A DNA stretch of 64,000 nucleotides from NCBI GenBank assembly GCA_014058105.1, contig JACGCM010001798.1, positions 1,302,001-1,366,000 of the forward strand, in the 5' to 3' direction. Below the pieces are notes generated by a model. That model made no database searches. It saw only the letters and a list, made by a program, of their open reading frames with translations, and was not told the origin of the DNA. Origin of the DNA: Kingdonia uniflora (taxonomy: Eukaryota; Streptophyta; Magnoliopsida; Ranunculales; Circaeasteraceae). The position numbers and the translations under genes were made by a program. Positions 20,690-31,960 of the stretch are shown here, in pieces (the stretch's first letter is position 1; each line of letters starts with the position of its first letter).

Positions 20690-22009
20690 ATGTCGCCTCC
20701 AGGTCAGAGCACGCCGATAGTTCAAGCCGATGAAAATGCCGCACTAACAGATCTGCGGGCCACCTTAAATTCTGAAACAGAAAGACGTGTTACTTTGGAG
20801 CAACAACTAGGGAGTGTACATAACGCACTGAAAGTTTTACAGGGACAACAAGCCACCGCCCAGAAGAATAAAGCCATACAACCTTAAAGGTCGCAAATCT
20901 CCGTTTATGACAGAATAGGGCCCCCTCCGAAAAGCAATCATGTAGGGGGTGTGCTTCGATTTAACCATCATCAAATGGAACCCATCCTGATCCAAGAGAT
21001 CCACTAAGAAGTAGATTGCGGCCCGACAGGAGTCCAACAGACTGGAAATCTACCTCGAAGAGTTTGAGTCCCAGTAAAAGAGTGTTTAAGTGAAGGGAGT
21101 GGCGACCATAATCCTGGAGAAGGACGCGTCACACGTCCGACCACTGCAGCTCGACAATATGTGACTCACGAACATGTTGATAGACGAATAAAAGAACTAC
21201 TTGAAGCTCAGACTCTGACTAAAGGAATCCACAACAAATTATAAAAAAGCTCGATCGCACATGAGCTATTGAAAAGTGAGGTCCCCACAGGATTTCATAC
21301 TCCGAAAATCCAAAAATACAAAGGAACTGATCCAGTGGAGCACGTTCAAGAGTTCCAGAATGCGTCACACGCCCGACCAGCTTATCAAGTTAGCCCTTGC
21401 GATGGTTCCACATACTACCTGAAGGGTCCACAACTTTTAAACAGCTACGAGAACTCTTCATCAAGAATTACTTGCATAACAGAGACAAATAAGAGAATCT
21501 ATACTCCCTTTTTAGCCTTAAGCAGATGCCGGGTGAGAAGCTCGAGACGTTCATTAAGAAGTTCTTGGAGTTAACTCGAAAAGTAGATCGGCTCAACCAG
21601 AAGATTACTATTTCAGCTTTCACCAATGCGCTACACGTTGATGGGAGGGCGAAGGAGTACCTCATCCTAAACAAACCAACAACTCTAGAAGACATGATCG
21701 AAAAAGTCAACGGGTATATTGATCTGAAAAAAATGGTATCAAACAGACAAAAACCCCAGAAGTTAACATTAACAGCTTGGGATCAGTAAGCCAGCCAAGA
21801 TTTTAATCGTGCTGCCGATCAGGGAGGAGACAGGAAATGGACAAAATCTAACGACGAGAGACCCCGAAAGGGGAATAACTTGCAAAACCCCGTCTTCCCA
21901 AGATGAATGTGAGAATAGCCAGTATTTATCCTATACTTCAAAAATATAGGCTTTTTCCCAATGCACAGTATCTCCAACCCATCGAGAACAAACCGTACTG
22001 CATTTACCA
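20690..22009 (+). pseudogene. Tat-1 Gag region, broken by stops and by the CACTA insertion
   Basis: The ATG at 20690 opens a 65-residue coiled-coil-like N-terminus (TDLRATLNSETERRVTLEQQ). Recognisable Gag resumes at 21269 with IQKYKGTDPVEHVQEFQN, then changes frame. At 21526-21789 it reads MPGEKLETFIKKFLELTRKV and ITISAFTNAL, with KVNGYIDLKKMV near the end. The parallel region of Tat-2 at 55300-55800 reads the same with different breaks. The CACTA element starts at 22010, before the protease. Confidence 0.85.
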
Positions 22010-22330
22010 CACTACGTGAAAAAGGCTTATTAGCGACGGATATAACTGTTGTTATTGCCTGATTAACGACTTATATTCTGTCGCTAACAACTGTCGCCAA
22101 AAATGGAGTCGTTATTGTTATCGACAGTTATAAATATCGTATTTTGGTGACATATAAATATGTCGCTATTTATAAAAAATACGACAATTATATGTGTCGC
22201 TCTTTATGTCGTTTCAATGAGATAAAAGTCGTTTAATTTAAAAATAAACGACAAAAATATATGTAGCGTTTTATGAATAAAAGGGACTATAATATATGTT
22301 GATTTTTTTATCGTGAATTTAAAAATATAC

Positions 22331-22402
22331 TAGACTCGATGGATTCGAACCATCAACCTCTCAAGAATTTGAGCGCTCTGTCCATTTTGAACTTTTAGTC
22401 CA
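22331..22402 (-). pseudogene. tRNA-like sequence, 72 nt
   Basis: Read on the minus strand, it starts TGGACTA and ends GAGTCTA, which pair over most of a seven-base acceptor stem. A D-stem GTTC/GAGC and a perfect five-base T-stem GATGG/CCATC around the loop TTCGAAT are present. GGTTCGAATCC is an exact internal B-box. The anticodon arm (CTCAA/TTGAG) closes a loop too small for a normal anticodon, so identity cannot be assigned. It is a decayed tRNA gene, or the head of a tRNA-derived SINE, inside the CACTA element. Confidence 0.5.
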
Positions 22403-23302
22403 TCAAAATAATGTATCAAATCAAACAAAAAATAAAACATAGATTTATGTGCAACAAGCTTGGAGTTAGGTAACAACAAAAATATACATCAGGTTATGAA
22501 GGTATGAAATGCAGTATATCGTGAATGCATTGTTAAAGAAAGTGCTACATTGTTTTTAAGAAAGAGCAAAAATAATTTAATTTTTAGGTGGAAATTTAAA
22601 AACTTGTAAAGTAGCCAATAAAAAAAAAATGCAAAATGCATGCTTACACATACCTTTCAGGGCATCTCAACTCTTATTTCTGCAAAAAACTCCATTAATG
22701 TAGCATCTTCTGAAGATCATTTTGTTCATCTTGAAAGTTCCAATTTTGTCGTTCAATATGTACTAAGCTTGTTCAACTCTTTAGTTATGTGAAAATGATA
22801 GAATAAGAGCATATATCGACCACAAAAGCATACATGAAAGTTCATGCCTATATCTGGGAGGAAATGGCTGCTTCATCTTTCTCACTTTGCTGTAATGGAT
22901 GGACCAAAATAAGATCTAGGCTGGCTTAAGGAATCACAGATACAAACTCTTGAATAATAAGGTATGCACTGCAATTAAAAGGTGCCATTAGTTATAATTC
23001 TGCACTTAAATGTAACTTTACATTAAAGGCTTCATGAGACCAGAATTGAGTTTTAACGGTGTACTTACAGGTTCAAGAAGGCCATACTAAGGCCACACTG
23101 CCAGAAAAGCTCTCTGTCAATGTGAGTTCTTCACAAGAATATGAACTACACAAATCGTTAGTTTCTTCAAGCTTTTCATTATATCAAATAACTTAAAAAA
23201 GAATGACATAAACAACATAGTTCATTACTATATAGACTATCATCCATTCTTCAAGTTGATTTTGCTGGAGGCTAGAGCTATAAAGAGTCAACACAACATA
23301 CC

Positions 23303-23403
23303 TTTGTACAACATCTTCAGATTTTCCAACTCTTATATCCTCAACTGAAGTGGTCATCTGTATCTCATTCTGTGCCTTTGAAATACGCTTTTTACTACGT
23401 TTC
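23303..23403 (-). other. Exon-like piece with basic motif, 3' of the TPS fragment
   Basis: On the minus strand a good acceptor (TTTCCTCTGTTTAG) precedes about 100 bp reading KRSKKRISKAQNEIQMTTSV then EDIRVGKSEDVVQ. It is followed by a donor (AAAG/GTATGTTG). The KRSKKR cluster could be a nuclear localisation signal. The protein is not recognised. It may be an exon of a transposon gene or of a captured host gene that the TPS fragment interrupts. Confidence 0.35.
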
Positions 23404-23668
23404 CTAAACAGAGGAAATGGTTTTAAGAGAAATCAGAAATCACACGAGTATAACCAGAGATGTAAGTCTTATGTTACTTTCTTGTTGTAAAACCAGGTAA
23501 GAGCTGGTACTGAATTTTTTTATATTTTATTTTATAAAGACCAAAGCTTCTTTTCTTCATAACATTAAAATAGTTTACACATACAGAGAAGTTAAACAGC
23601 ATTCAAAACCTACAAATATAATGAGAAACAGAGGAAGCGCCTCAATAAGCACCTTTTGGTTACTCGTC

Positions 23669-25501
23669 CTATGAGAATGGAAGCACTTGCTCTGAAATAG
23701 AAGCAAGACCCTTTATCAATCTAACAATCTCCACGGTGTCGTCTAAATAATACTTGGCTTTGTTGGGTTTACGACCAACTGTACACGCAAACACTTGGGC
23801 ATTGAAGGAGAGGGATGGACCCTCCATGGAGTTACTTGTCACCTTAAACATATCTTCATCAGATCTATCATCTCCAATATAGATGACAAAATCTACTAGC
23901 TTTCCTCTTTCCTGCATCGTTGAAAGCACGCGTTGGGCTACTAGTCCTTTGCTCTCACCCTGTGGTTCAACCTCTACTATACTCTGCCCACTTTTGACAG
24001 TAACTGGATCATTTATAAGAACACTCTCCAGATGATCAAGAAGTTCTTTAGCTTGACAATACCCAAAATCAGGATCAGCGTCCTCATAAGACCAAACTAA
24101 TGAAGTTTCCTTATCTTCGATTGTAGAACCATCAGTTGTTTTAGTGTACAATTTCATCACTGGTTCTGCAATTTGTTTCCAACTGGGATCAGTGAGTGGC
24201 ACACAAGTTTCCCATTCCACACCTCATTTCATCCTCAAGAAATGACCATGTTCCGCTACAATCCCCAGCTTCTCGCATGGAGAAAACCATTCGCTAAGAG
24301 TCTTTCGGCTTCTAGCACTCACGAGGAATACCAAATTGTTGTCATCTCTACATAACTTGTTTAATATCTTGATGGTTTCAGAACTTGGGCTCTTATTCAT
24401 TGATGCTTGCGGCATTAGAGTCCCATCGTAATCTAGAAGAATTGCTCTATGTTTATTCCTTCTGTATGCAGAGTTTATGTACTCCATCGAAAGCTTCTTG
24501 AAGTTTGGATCAAGCGCCACAACCCTAAACCCTAATCCAAACCCAATACCCCAACACCTCCTCCTCCCATGGTCTTTACACGTTCTCTCCAATTCTTGTA
24601 GAAAACTTTTGGCCCAATATCCGACATCATGGGTATTAACATACCTATAATGCTTCTCGTGACGGAGCTGCTTCTCTGCTTCAGGTATGGAAAGAGCACA
24701 ATACATTGCTTCAGCGACCGCATCAATGTCCCATGGATTCACTCGAATCGCACCACTAAGCGATGGGGAGCACCCAATGAACTCGGACACAACTAACATG
24801 TTCTTCTTAGGGACCAACGGGGTCGACGGATCCAAAATCAACCCCAATACTTGATCCAGCTTCAAGTTACCTTGTCAGCTAATAATATACTTGTAAGGTA
24901 TGAGATTCATCCCGTCTCTAACGGCAGTAATAAGACAGCACTCCGCTACAACATAATAAGCAATTCTCTCATAGAACTGAAGAGGCTTGTCGATCAAAAC
25001 AACAGGTTCATACCCAGGTTTTCGAAACCTCTCATTAATCCTCTTCATAGTCGAAAATGCCTCATCCTATACTTCCTTCACATTTTTTCCACGACCCCTC
25101 GCCGGATTAGCGATCTGCACCAAAACCACCTTTTCCGCCAAATCCCGATGCCGAATCAATAATTGCTCCATCGCCAATAGCTTCAAACTAATACCCTTAA
25201 ATATATCCATATCATCCACCCCAAGTAACATTATCCTCCCTTTATCCCTAAACTTCTTCATCAGCTCAGAAATCTTGGATTTGGTCTGGGGTAAGCTCAA
25301 AATAGACTGAAGCTGGCCCATATGAATCCCAACGGGCAAAATCTTAATATTAACCGTCCTCCCATAATACTCCAACCCAATATACCCTCTCTTCGATTCA
25401 TAACTTAACCCCAACATTCGACTACAACACGACAAAAAATGCCTGGCATAATCAAAAGTATGAAACCCAATCAAATCTGCATTCAACAACGCCCTCAACA
25501 A
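23669..25501 (-). pseudogene. Class II trehalose-6-phosphate synthase fragment captured in CACTA
   Basis: A single frame of 611 codons begins mid glycosyltransferase domain (LRALLNADLIGFHTFDYARH) and runs to the normal C-terminal stop at 23669. Domains in order are GT20 synthase C-terminal half, linker (CWGIGFGLGFRVVALDPNFK), and the TPP-like phosphatase domain with LLDYDGTLMP and IGDDRSDEDMF. Length and wording fit the C-terminal 70% of a plant class II TPS of about 860 residues, nearest by eye to the TPS8-10 group. Stops are TAG at 25067-25069, TGA at 24875-24877 and TGA at 24224-24226. The first two are where Gln and Arg are expected, so C-to-T changes explain them. No intron interrupts the fragment. 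Class II proteins are mainly regulatory; this copy lacks the N-terminus and is dead as a protein, but could make antisense or small RNA. Confidence 0.95.
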
Positions 25502-25619
25502 ATGCTCCCTAAGTAATAACTGTTTGCCATCTTACTACCTGCACTCATGGGAGATTGCGCTAGTACAGACAAAAAGATAGATAGATAGAAATTGATGCTG
25601 AAAAACAAACTTACTTTAG

Positions 25620-25744
25620 GACAAAACTTAAAATTTCTTCGTCAGAATCATCTTGTAATGGGGTACTTTCAGGCATCCGTTTACGCTCAACTTTGGTGGT
25701 AACCTCCTTACTAACTATCATGCTCTTTGCGCCATTCTTCCTCC
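25620..25744 (-). other. Exon-like piece, 5' of the TPS fragment
   Basis: The minus strand reads RRKNGAKSMIVSKEVTTKVE then RKRMPESTPLQDDSDEEILS and FVLK. It is preceded by an acceptor (TTTTTGTAG) and followed by an ideal donor (CTAAA/GTAAGT). The basic-then-acidic, serine-rich composition suggests a nuclear protein, but no family is recognised. Together with 23303-23403 it suggests that a multi-exon minus-strand gene surrounds the TPS fragment. Confidence 0.35.
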
Positions 25745-26989
25745 TACAAAAATGATGATTACAGTCAAATAGCTGCAAGGATTTAATGGTCCAAGTAAAA
25801 AATTCTCAGGCAGAGACTGAGCTTGAATTACACGGACCAATAAGTGAAGAGATAAAATTCTGGATGGAAACGTAAACGGATAAAAAGGGATAAGCAATTG
25901 TTACATTCAAGTACGATATTAAAATAGGTTAGAGTTTACTCTACAAATAAGCAGAGTGGGGTCCCGAAGAATTAGGCACATGAGTAAGACCTTAAGCAGA
26001 AGTTTTTCTATCGATGTTAAAATAGGTTAGAGTTTACTCCTTTGAGCATTATCAAGTGAGAATCTTTCGACTGGATCTTGTGTTAATCTTCAGCCCTTGC
26101 CCTCCTTTGGGGCACAAAATATTGACATTGCTGGGATTGAGCTTCGTCTGAGGTCAATGAGTCTATCGATGCTCCAATTCTAAGTGTACTAATTTCACTT
26201 GTTTGATCCCACGAGTCATTTATTTCCCCGGAGAAACAATCAAAGGTACCTCATTATAAGTTATTTATCTTCATAGAGGTACCTCATTAATCATAATTCT
26301 AATACAATGCTAGCAAATCTCTAATAGGAAATGTCCAAAGCTCATAAAGCAATCAATCAAAAACCCGCAAAGAATCATAACATATATGATATACTATAAC
26401 AACAATCACCACCCTAGAAACTAGAACACCATTAACTTAAATAATCATCATGAATCATTCATACACAAAATAGTTAAAACTAGAAATAACACCAAAACAA
26501 CCAAATAGAGACAAAAAAAATCAAAGTTACACTAAATCTTAACATGGGTATCTCTAAACACATCATTTTTACACAATCCCATTTCATATAATCAACAACA
26601 GAACATAAAAACATGGCAAGAACACACATACCCAATGGAGATTATGAACCCAACTTTCTTTATTCATGATCATGATCCATAAAAACACCTCCAAAAGCAA
26701 AATCAAACAATTGGGTTTGTTCCCCATAGAGGAAAAAACAAATTAAGACCGAGATTCACGCATTTTTTTCGGATTTAAGACAAGATTTTTCATTTTTGTC
26801 CTCTCAAACTTTTCTTTGATTGTTGAATTAATAGTAAAGTTTAGTGAGAGAAAGTGGTAGTTTACAAGAGCACGAACACCAAATCAAAAACCTAATTAGG
26901 GATCGAAATTAATGGGACCTAATTTCACATATTAGAAAAAATCATTTGTAAACCTTTGTTGAACATTCAAATTGAGATTAGATGATACC

Positions 26990-27290
26990 AATCATCCCCA
27001 AAAGTACTACTAAATTATAGTAGAGAGAGAGAGAGAGAGAAAGAGAGACCTGGTTTGCTTAAGAGCCACTGTAATTCCTGCTCAATCAATCAACGAAGTT
27101 ATTGGGGATTCAGATGAGGAAACACTAGCACAAAAATCAGAAACCCTGTGATGATTCAAAGCAATGTTGCTACTGATCGCAGTGCAAAGGTTTTACTACT
27201 CTTAGAGAAAGAAATTTTTGGCAAGAGTTTTGAGAGACAGAGTGGGGGAAATGAATAAGTGGAGGGGTGCGGGATACATTAGAAACTTAA
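26990..27290 (-). other. Gene-start-like region: CT-rich leader inside the right end of CACTA
   Basis: Read on the minus strand, CCACCCTCC-poor, pyrimidine-rich sequence leads to TTGATTGAGCAGGAATTACAG and AAGCAAACCAG, then GTCTCTCTTTCTCTC and a (CT)n run. This looks like a plant 5' untranslated exon with a donor before a CT-rich intron. It fits the idea that the element carries the start of a host gene. No ATG-led coding exon was identified. Confidence 0.3.
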
Positions 27291-27584
27291 TCTAAGCGAT
27301 TTAGGGGTTTAATCGTGGTTAATAATAAAACCACATTACTATAGGTCGTAAAGACATCAAGAACACGACATATAAAATAGTTGGCAATTCAAGAGACAGT
27401 TTTGACATAATACGACATTTTATTTACTTTAGTTCAAATATATATGTCACAAATTTGGTCGATTTTGTGATATATATAATAATTGTTAATGATTGCTCAT
27501 AAGCGTCGCTAATATCTAATTTTCACGTAGTGCCATAAGGTCAGACATTATGAGACAGAATATTGTTTTGCCTTACAACGACTG

Positions 27585-28349
27585 TTGGAGTACATCTTTA
27601 CGGACGAAAAAATGCACGAATACATTATAGACGTCGAAAGCTACAAGAACGGGAGTTACAGACTTCCTACAATAGCCGTACAAATAGAAGAACCGGCAAG
27701 AGAGAAGCATTTATGCCATGTATCCCATAACCATTTTGTTGAGACTCAGATTGTTAGCCAATCGAACAGAACTAAGAGACGTCGGGTCAGCCAATGTCGC
27801 GACCTGTCCACGAAAGACAAAGAACCTCGTTTACTTCTCGTATCCAGCTCTCAACTGACAGAAATTTCTTTCGAAGACTGTGATGTTCGTCACATCAACT
27901 ATCCTCACCATGATATTTTGGTGATCATACTGAAAATGAAAAACATGGTGCTTCACACGATGATGATGATAGATACTGGAAGTACTTTTGAATTACTTTT
28001 TCAAAGCACGATTGATCAGATGGGACTGGCCGATAAAGTACAACCCAGTAACATTGATATATGTGGATTCAATGAATCTAAAGAAGAACGTGTAGGAAAG
28101 ATTATATTTCCTATCATGGCAGGACCCATGATACTCGACGTTGTCTTTTATGTTATCAATACAAAATCTCGTTATTTGGGGATAATGGGACGTTGTTGGT
28201 TACATAATATGCGAGATATTCCATCCACTTATCATTTAGCGTTGCGATTTGAATGGAATGACGAGATATATGAAATCAAAGGAAGTCAGAAGCTCGCTCG
28301 AGCATACAAAAATTCTATCATCATCATTCCAGAACTCTCAGAGTCGTAG
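27585..28349 (+). CDS. Tat-1 protease region, open 254-residue frame
   Basis: The frame lies just after the CACTA right end and is the longest clean frame of Tat-1. It contains a retropepsin active site, MIDTGSTFELLFQ near residue 129, then GIMGRCWLHNM and YHLALRFEW. The matching part of Tat-2 (56112-56850) is broken. The first 15 or so residues follow an alternative TTG start; the protein is part of a gag-pol polyprotein, so no separate start is expected. The enzyme would cleave the polyprotein in virus-like particles. Confidence 0.85.
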   Translation: MEYIFTDEKMHEYIIDVESYKNGSYRLPTIAVQIEEPAREKHLCHVSHNHFVETQIVSQSNRTKRRRVSQCRDLSTKDKEPRLLLVSSSQLTEISFEDCDVRHINYPHHDILVIILKMKNMVLHTMMMIDTGSTFELLFQSTIDQMGLADKVQPSNIDICGFNESKEERVGKIIFPIMAGPMILDVVFYVINTKSRYLGIMGRCWLHNMRDIPSTYHLALRFEWNDEIYEIKGSQKLARAYKNSIIIIPELSES

Positions 28350-28400
28350 CTTGCATAGCAATTATAGAAAACATCAGGAAATGTTACAGAAAAATATACA

Positions 28401-29880
28401 GTGCACTCTATAGAGAACCATCTGCCAAATGCAGAAATGACAGAGTACGTCGAAATTACTAGAGAAATGCAAGGAACATACATTGGCACTCTTTTGCCAA
28501 CGGCAGAACGAGATGTCATCATTCAGTTCCTTAAAGATAACAATGATGTATTCGCTTGGTCATTTTACGAAATACCGGGTATTTATCCCAATCTGGCTTG
28601 CTACATGCTCAACTTGAAGGATAAAGCTGAAGCTGTCAAACAAAAATGGAGGGCCTTAGCACCCAGACTCTGAGAAGAAGTCAATAAATTGATCGACAAA
28701 CTCATCGAAATTGGCTTTATCCGGAAAGCCAATTATCCAGAATGAATCTCAAACATTTTCGTTGTCCCAAAGAAGAACGGCAATATCAGGGTGTGGGTGG
28801 ATTTCACGAATCTCAACAAACATACTCCAAAGGATAGCTTTCCACTTCCATCATAAACTATCTGCTCGATTCCACGGCAGGACACAAACTTCTGTCCATG
28901 ATGGACGCCGCATCAGGGTACAATCAAATACCTATGCTACATGATGATCAAGAAAATATAGCTTTCATTACAGAGCATGGCCTATACTGCTATATGGTCA
29001 TGCCATTCAGTCTCAAAAATGCTGGAGCTACTTACCAGCGATTAATGACACAAATGTTCAAGATTTTCTTAGAAAATGATAGAAGTCTACATTGATGACA
29101 TGTTGTGTAAAAGCCCTGAAAAGGAAACTCATATTACAGACTTACACACTACTTTCAAAATTCTCCGTCTCTACAAGATGAGGCTTAACCCAAAAAAATG
29201 CCAGTTCGGGGTCCAGTCAGAAAAATTCTTAGGACATCTAATCAGTAAGAGAGGTATAGAAGTTGAACCAGATCGTATTCGTGCACTAATGTTTATGCAT
29301 TCTAAAAAAAAAAGAGGTTCAGAAGTTAGCAGGTAAGATTACCGCAATAAATCATTTTGTATCGAAGTCTTTAGATCGATGTCGATGGTTGTTCAACCTA
29401 TTGTGTGAATGGACAACAAAATAGAAGTCTAAGAAAAATCTAAAGATCGAGTGGACAGCAGAGTGTGAAGCAGCATTTCAAGAACTAAAAATTTACTTGG
29501 GTTCCCCACCAGTAATGAGTACACCTATCGAGGGGGAAGAACTCACAATATATCTTGCAAGTAGCGACGAATCAATAAGTTATGTTCTCATTTGACTTGA
29601 TAGGAAGACAGAGAAACCTATCTACTTCATCAGTAAAACTTTCACCCCCGTAGAAACCAGATATACCATGATCGAGAAACTACTCTTAGCTCTCGTATAC
29701 ACATCGCAAAAATTGAGACAGTATTTTCAGGCACATTCAGTTCGAGTGGTGACAAATTACCCTTTACGAGAGATCTTATCCAAACAGGAGAAATCTAGAT
29801 GAGTACAAACATGGTCGGTCGCTTTTGGCGAACATGACATCCGTTATGAACCATAGCATTCTAAAAAAGGTCAAGCCGTA
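28401..29880 (+). pseudogene. Tat-1 reverse transcriptase and first RNase H, broken
   Basis: Gypsy RT motifs are present in several frames: KLIDKLIEIGFIRKANYPE, VVPKKNGNIRVWVDF, MMDAASGYNQIPM, VYIDDMLCKSPEKE (catalytic Y-I-D-D) and FLGHLISKRGIEVEPDRI. RNase H follows at about 29450-29830: AFQELKIYLGSPPVMSTP, FISKTFTPVETRY, EKLLLALVYTSQKLRQYF and HSVRVVTNYPLREIL. Frame changes near 28850 and 29090 and stops at about 28743 and 29595 disable it. Confidence 0.9.
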
Positions 29881-29983
29881 ACAATTTCCTCATAGACTTC
29901 CCAGTAGAAGATCCTGACTGGGAAGAAGACAACACGGATAACAATGGGAACACTTCAAAGAAAAGTTTGAAGAACAGTCAGAC

Positions 29984-30373
29984 TTGATAAAACAAAAGGG
30001 ATGGCGCCTTCTAACTGATGGTTCTTCCAGACCTGCAGGATCAGGTATTGGAATCGTACTTATCACACCTTTCAATGACAGGATCGAGAAAGCAGTCAGG
30101 CTCAATTTCAAAGCTACCAACAATGAGACCAAGTATGAAACAATAATTCATGGTCTAGATATGGCCTTAAAGATCGAATTCTCCAAGTTGTTTTTATACA
30201 CATACTTTTTACTCATTGTAAACTATTACATAGAAAAGTTCCAGAAGAACGGAAAGATGATTGACTGCGCAATAGCTGTAGCCGACAGAATGAGCAGATT
30301 TAAAAGAATTACTATTAAATACTTTCCGCACAGAGAAAATAGACATTCTGACTCTCTCGCTTATCTAGCATAA
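29984..30373 (+). CDS. Tat-1 second (archaeal-like) RNase H, open 129-residue frame
   Basis: The frame reads GWRLLTDGSSRPAGSGIGIV, then KATNNETKYETIIHGLDMAL, and ends HRENRHSDSLAYLA. These are the D, E and terminal D motifs of an RNase H fold of archaeal/plant type. Having this extra RNase H besides the retroviral-type one is the hallmark of the Tat lineage. One middle acidic position (YTD in other copies, including Tat-2 YTDSLL) reads YTY here, so catalysis is doubtful. Confidence 0.85.
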   Translation: MIKQKGWRLLTDGSSRPAGSGIGIVLITPFNDRIEKAVRLNFKATNNETKYETIIHGLDMALKIEFSKLFLYTYFLLIVNYYIEKFQKNGKMIDCAIAVADRMSRFKRITIKYFPHRENRHSDSLAYLA

Positions 30374-30449
30374 ATCCTTGGTATGGAAGCTCATTATCTG
30401 AAGATCTAAGTATTATCCACCCCCAACATTAACATCATAAACTCAAATT

Positions 30450-31682
30450 TTGTCAATACTGGGGGCGTTGAAGAAGACGAGGACAATTAGAGAAGGCATT
30501 TCCTTAAATATATTAGAACTAAAAACATGTTTGACGGTGAACTCCCTACAGCTCCCACAAAAAGAAGATGCGTACTTAATAATGTTAAGCGGTACATCGT
30601 CAAAAACGATCTCCTTTACAAAATTTCGGTCACAGGACCATATCTCGAGTATTTGTCCAACAAAGAAGCTCAAAAATTCTTATATGAGCTACACGAGGGC
30701 ACTTGTGGTTCCTATGCGGCAGGACGATCTCTAGCCAATCGAACACTTACTTAAGGAGCCTTTTGGCCCAACATGAAAGCTTAAGTCATTGAACTCGCAA
30801 GAAAGTATGATACCTATCAACGACATGACCCCAAAATTCGAGCTCCATCCTTAGAACTCCATTCCAGCAATGTTATATGGCCATTTAAAAGATGGACACT
30901 TGATTTTGTGGGAGAATTCCCTACCACACCAGGCAAAAGGAAGCATCTCTTAGTAGTAACATATTACTTCACTAAATGGGTAGAAACAGTCCCACTGCAT
31001 CGAACACGAGAAGACGAAGCCATCAAGTTTATATGGGAAACCATCATCATCCATTTTGGATTCCCCCATCTCATCAGAATCGACAACGGACTTCAGTTCA
31101 CTGGCTCCAAAGTCGTCAAATTCCTCAATCAGCACAACATCATACACTATCCTTCCAATCCATATTACCCACAAGGAAACGGTCAGGCCGAAATCACTAA
31201 TCGTACTACCATGGATGGAATCAAAAAATGATTGACAGAAAAAAGGAAAACTGGCTCCAAGAACTACCGCATGTGTTATGGGTATATTGAATGGATGTAC
31301 GCAATTCCTCTTGGCTTATGGTACAGAAGCAATTATTCCCACTCCGTATCATCACCCACTACACGACCATACCATGACAGATGAAGAAAATGAATTCCAG
31401 TTGGCATGTAACATGAATTGGATCGAGGAGACTAGAGACAGAGCAATCATGAATTTGGGAAGATACCACCAAGCTCTAGCCCAATCTTACAACAAGTGCG
31501 TTCGACATAGAAAGTTCAAAATTAAAGATCTCGTCCTACGAGAAATTCCCAAGCACCGTAAAGAAGTAAATGCTGGGAAACTATCCAAAAATTGGGAAGG
31601 TCTTTTTGTCATTATTGGAAAAAGTGGCATCGGTTCTTACGATCTCGTCACTGAGCATGGAGAGCGAATACTTTACCCTTGA
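30450..31682 (+). pseudogene. Tat-1 integrase, broken
   Basis: The order is an N-terminal region (LHEGTCGSYAAGR), a DDE core (FTKWVETVPLHRTREDEAIK, IRIDNGLQFTGSK, YYPQGNGQAEITNRT) and a C-terminal part (LAYGTEAIIPTPYHHP, KDLVLREIPKHRKEVNAGKL). The last part is an open frame of 134 residues (31278-31682). Stops at about 30753, 30783 and 31230 break it. Confidence 0.9.
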
Positions 31683-31714
31683 AACACAAGGAGATTGAAA
31701 TTGTACCACAAATA

Positions 31715-31960
31715 AAAATCTATCACAGTATACTTCTTTAGAAATCAGTCTATCATCCTATATGACGATCTTACATCAATGAAAGATTTATGTTTGATCC
31801 CCATACATCTTAGTACTTTCTACTATTTCGTACAATACTTTATCTAACACATTCATCGTACGTCAATCTTACGCCAATGAAATACTTGTGTTCGATTGCC
31901 TTATATCATAGTACTTTTCTAATATATCTAACAAGTACTTCTATATACAAATTACATTTT
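31715..31960 (+). repeat. Tat-1 tandem repeat A, about 115-bp unit
   Basis: Two diverged units share ACGTCAATCTTACGCCAATG, GAAATACTTGTGTTCGAT and AGTACTTT...CTA. Three or more units of the same family stand at 61600-61950 in Tat-2. They lie between the integrase stop and repeat B in both elements. Confidence 0.7.

Larger units (their letters stand above)
22010..27532. mobile_element. CACTA-type DNA transposon carrying a TPS gene fragment
   Basis: The termini are perfect inverted repeats of 13 bp, CACTACGTGAAAA, extended by an imperfect match including ATTAGCGACG on both sides. The ends are rich in GTCGCT/CGAC motifs, as CACTA subterminal regions are. A 3-bp duplication CCA flanks it (22007-22009 and 27533-27535), the size made by CACTA transposases. 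Removing the element restores Tat sequence that matches uninterrupted Tat-2 at about 56041-56070. No transposase was recognised, so it is non-autonomous. Its interior holds a tRNA-like sequence, 611 codons of a trehalose-phosphate synthase gene and several exon-like pieces, all on the minus strand. Confidence 0.93.

Noticed and set aside
24173..25310. Plus-strand frames of 60-107 residues across the TPS fragment
   Set aside because: They are antisense shadows of the TPS coding frame.
27011..27046. GA/GAAA microsatellite as a functional GAGA element
   Set aside because: A simple repeat in a CT-rich leader or intron; nothing shows a regulatory role.
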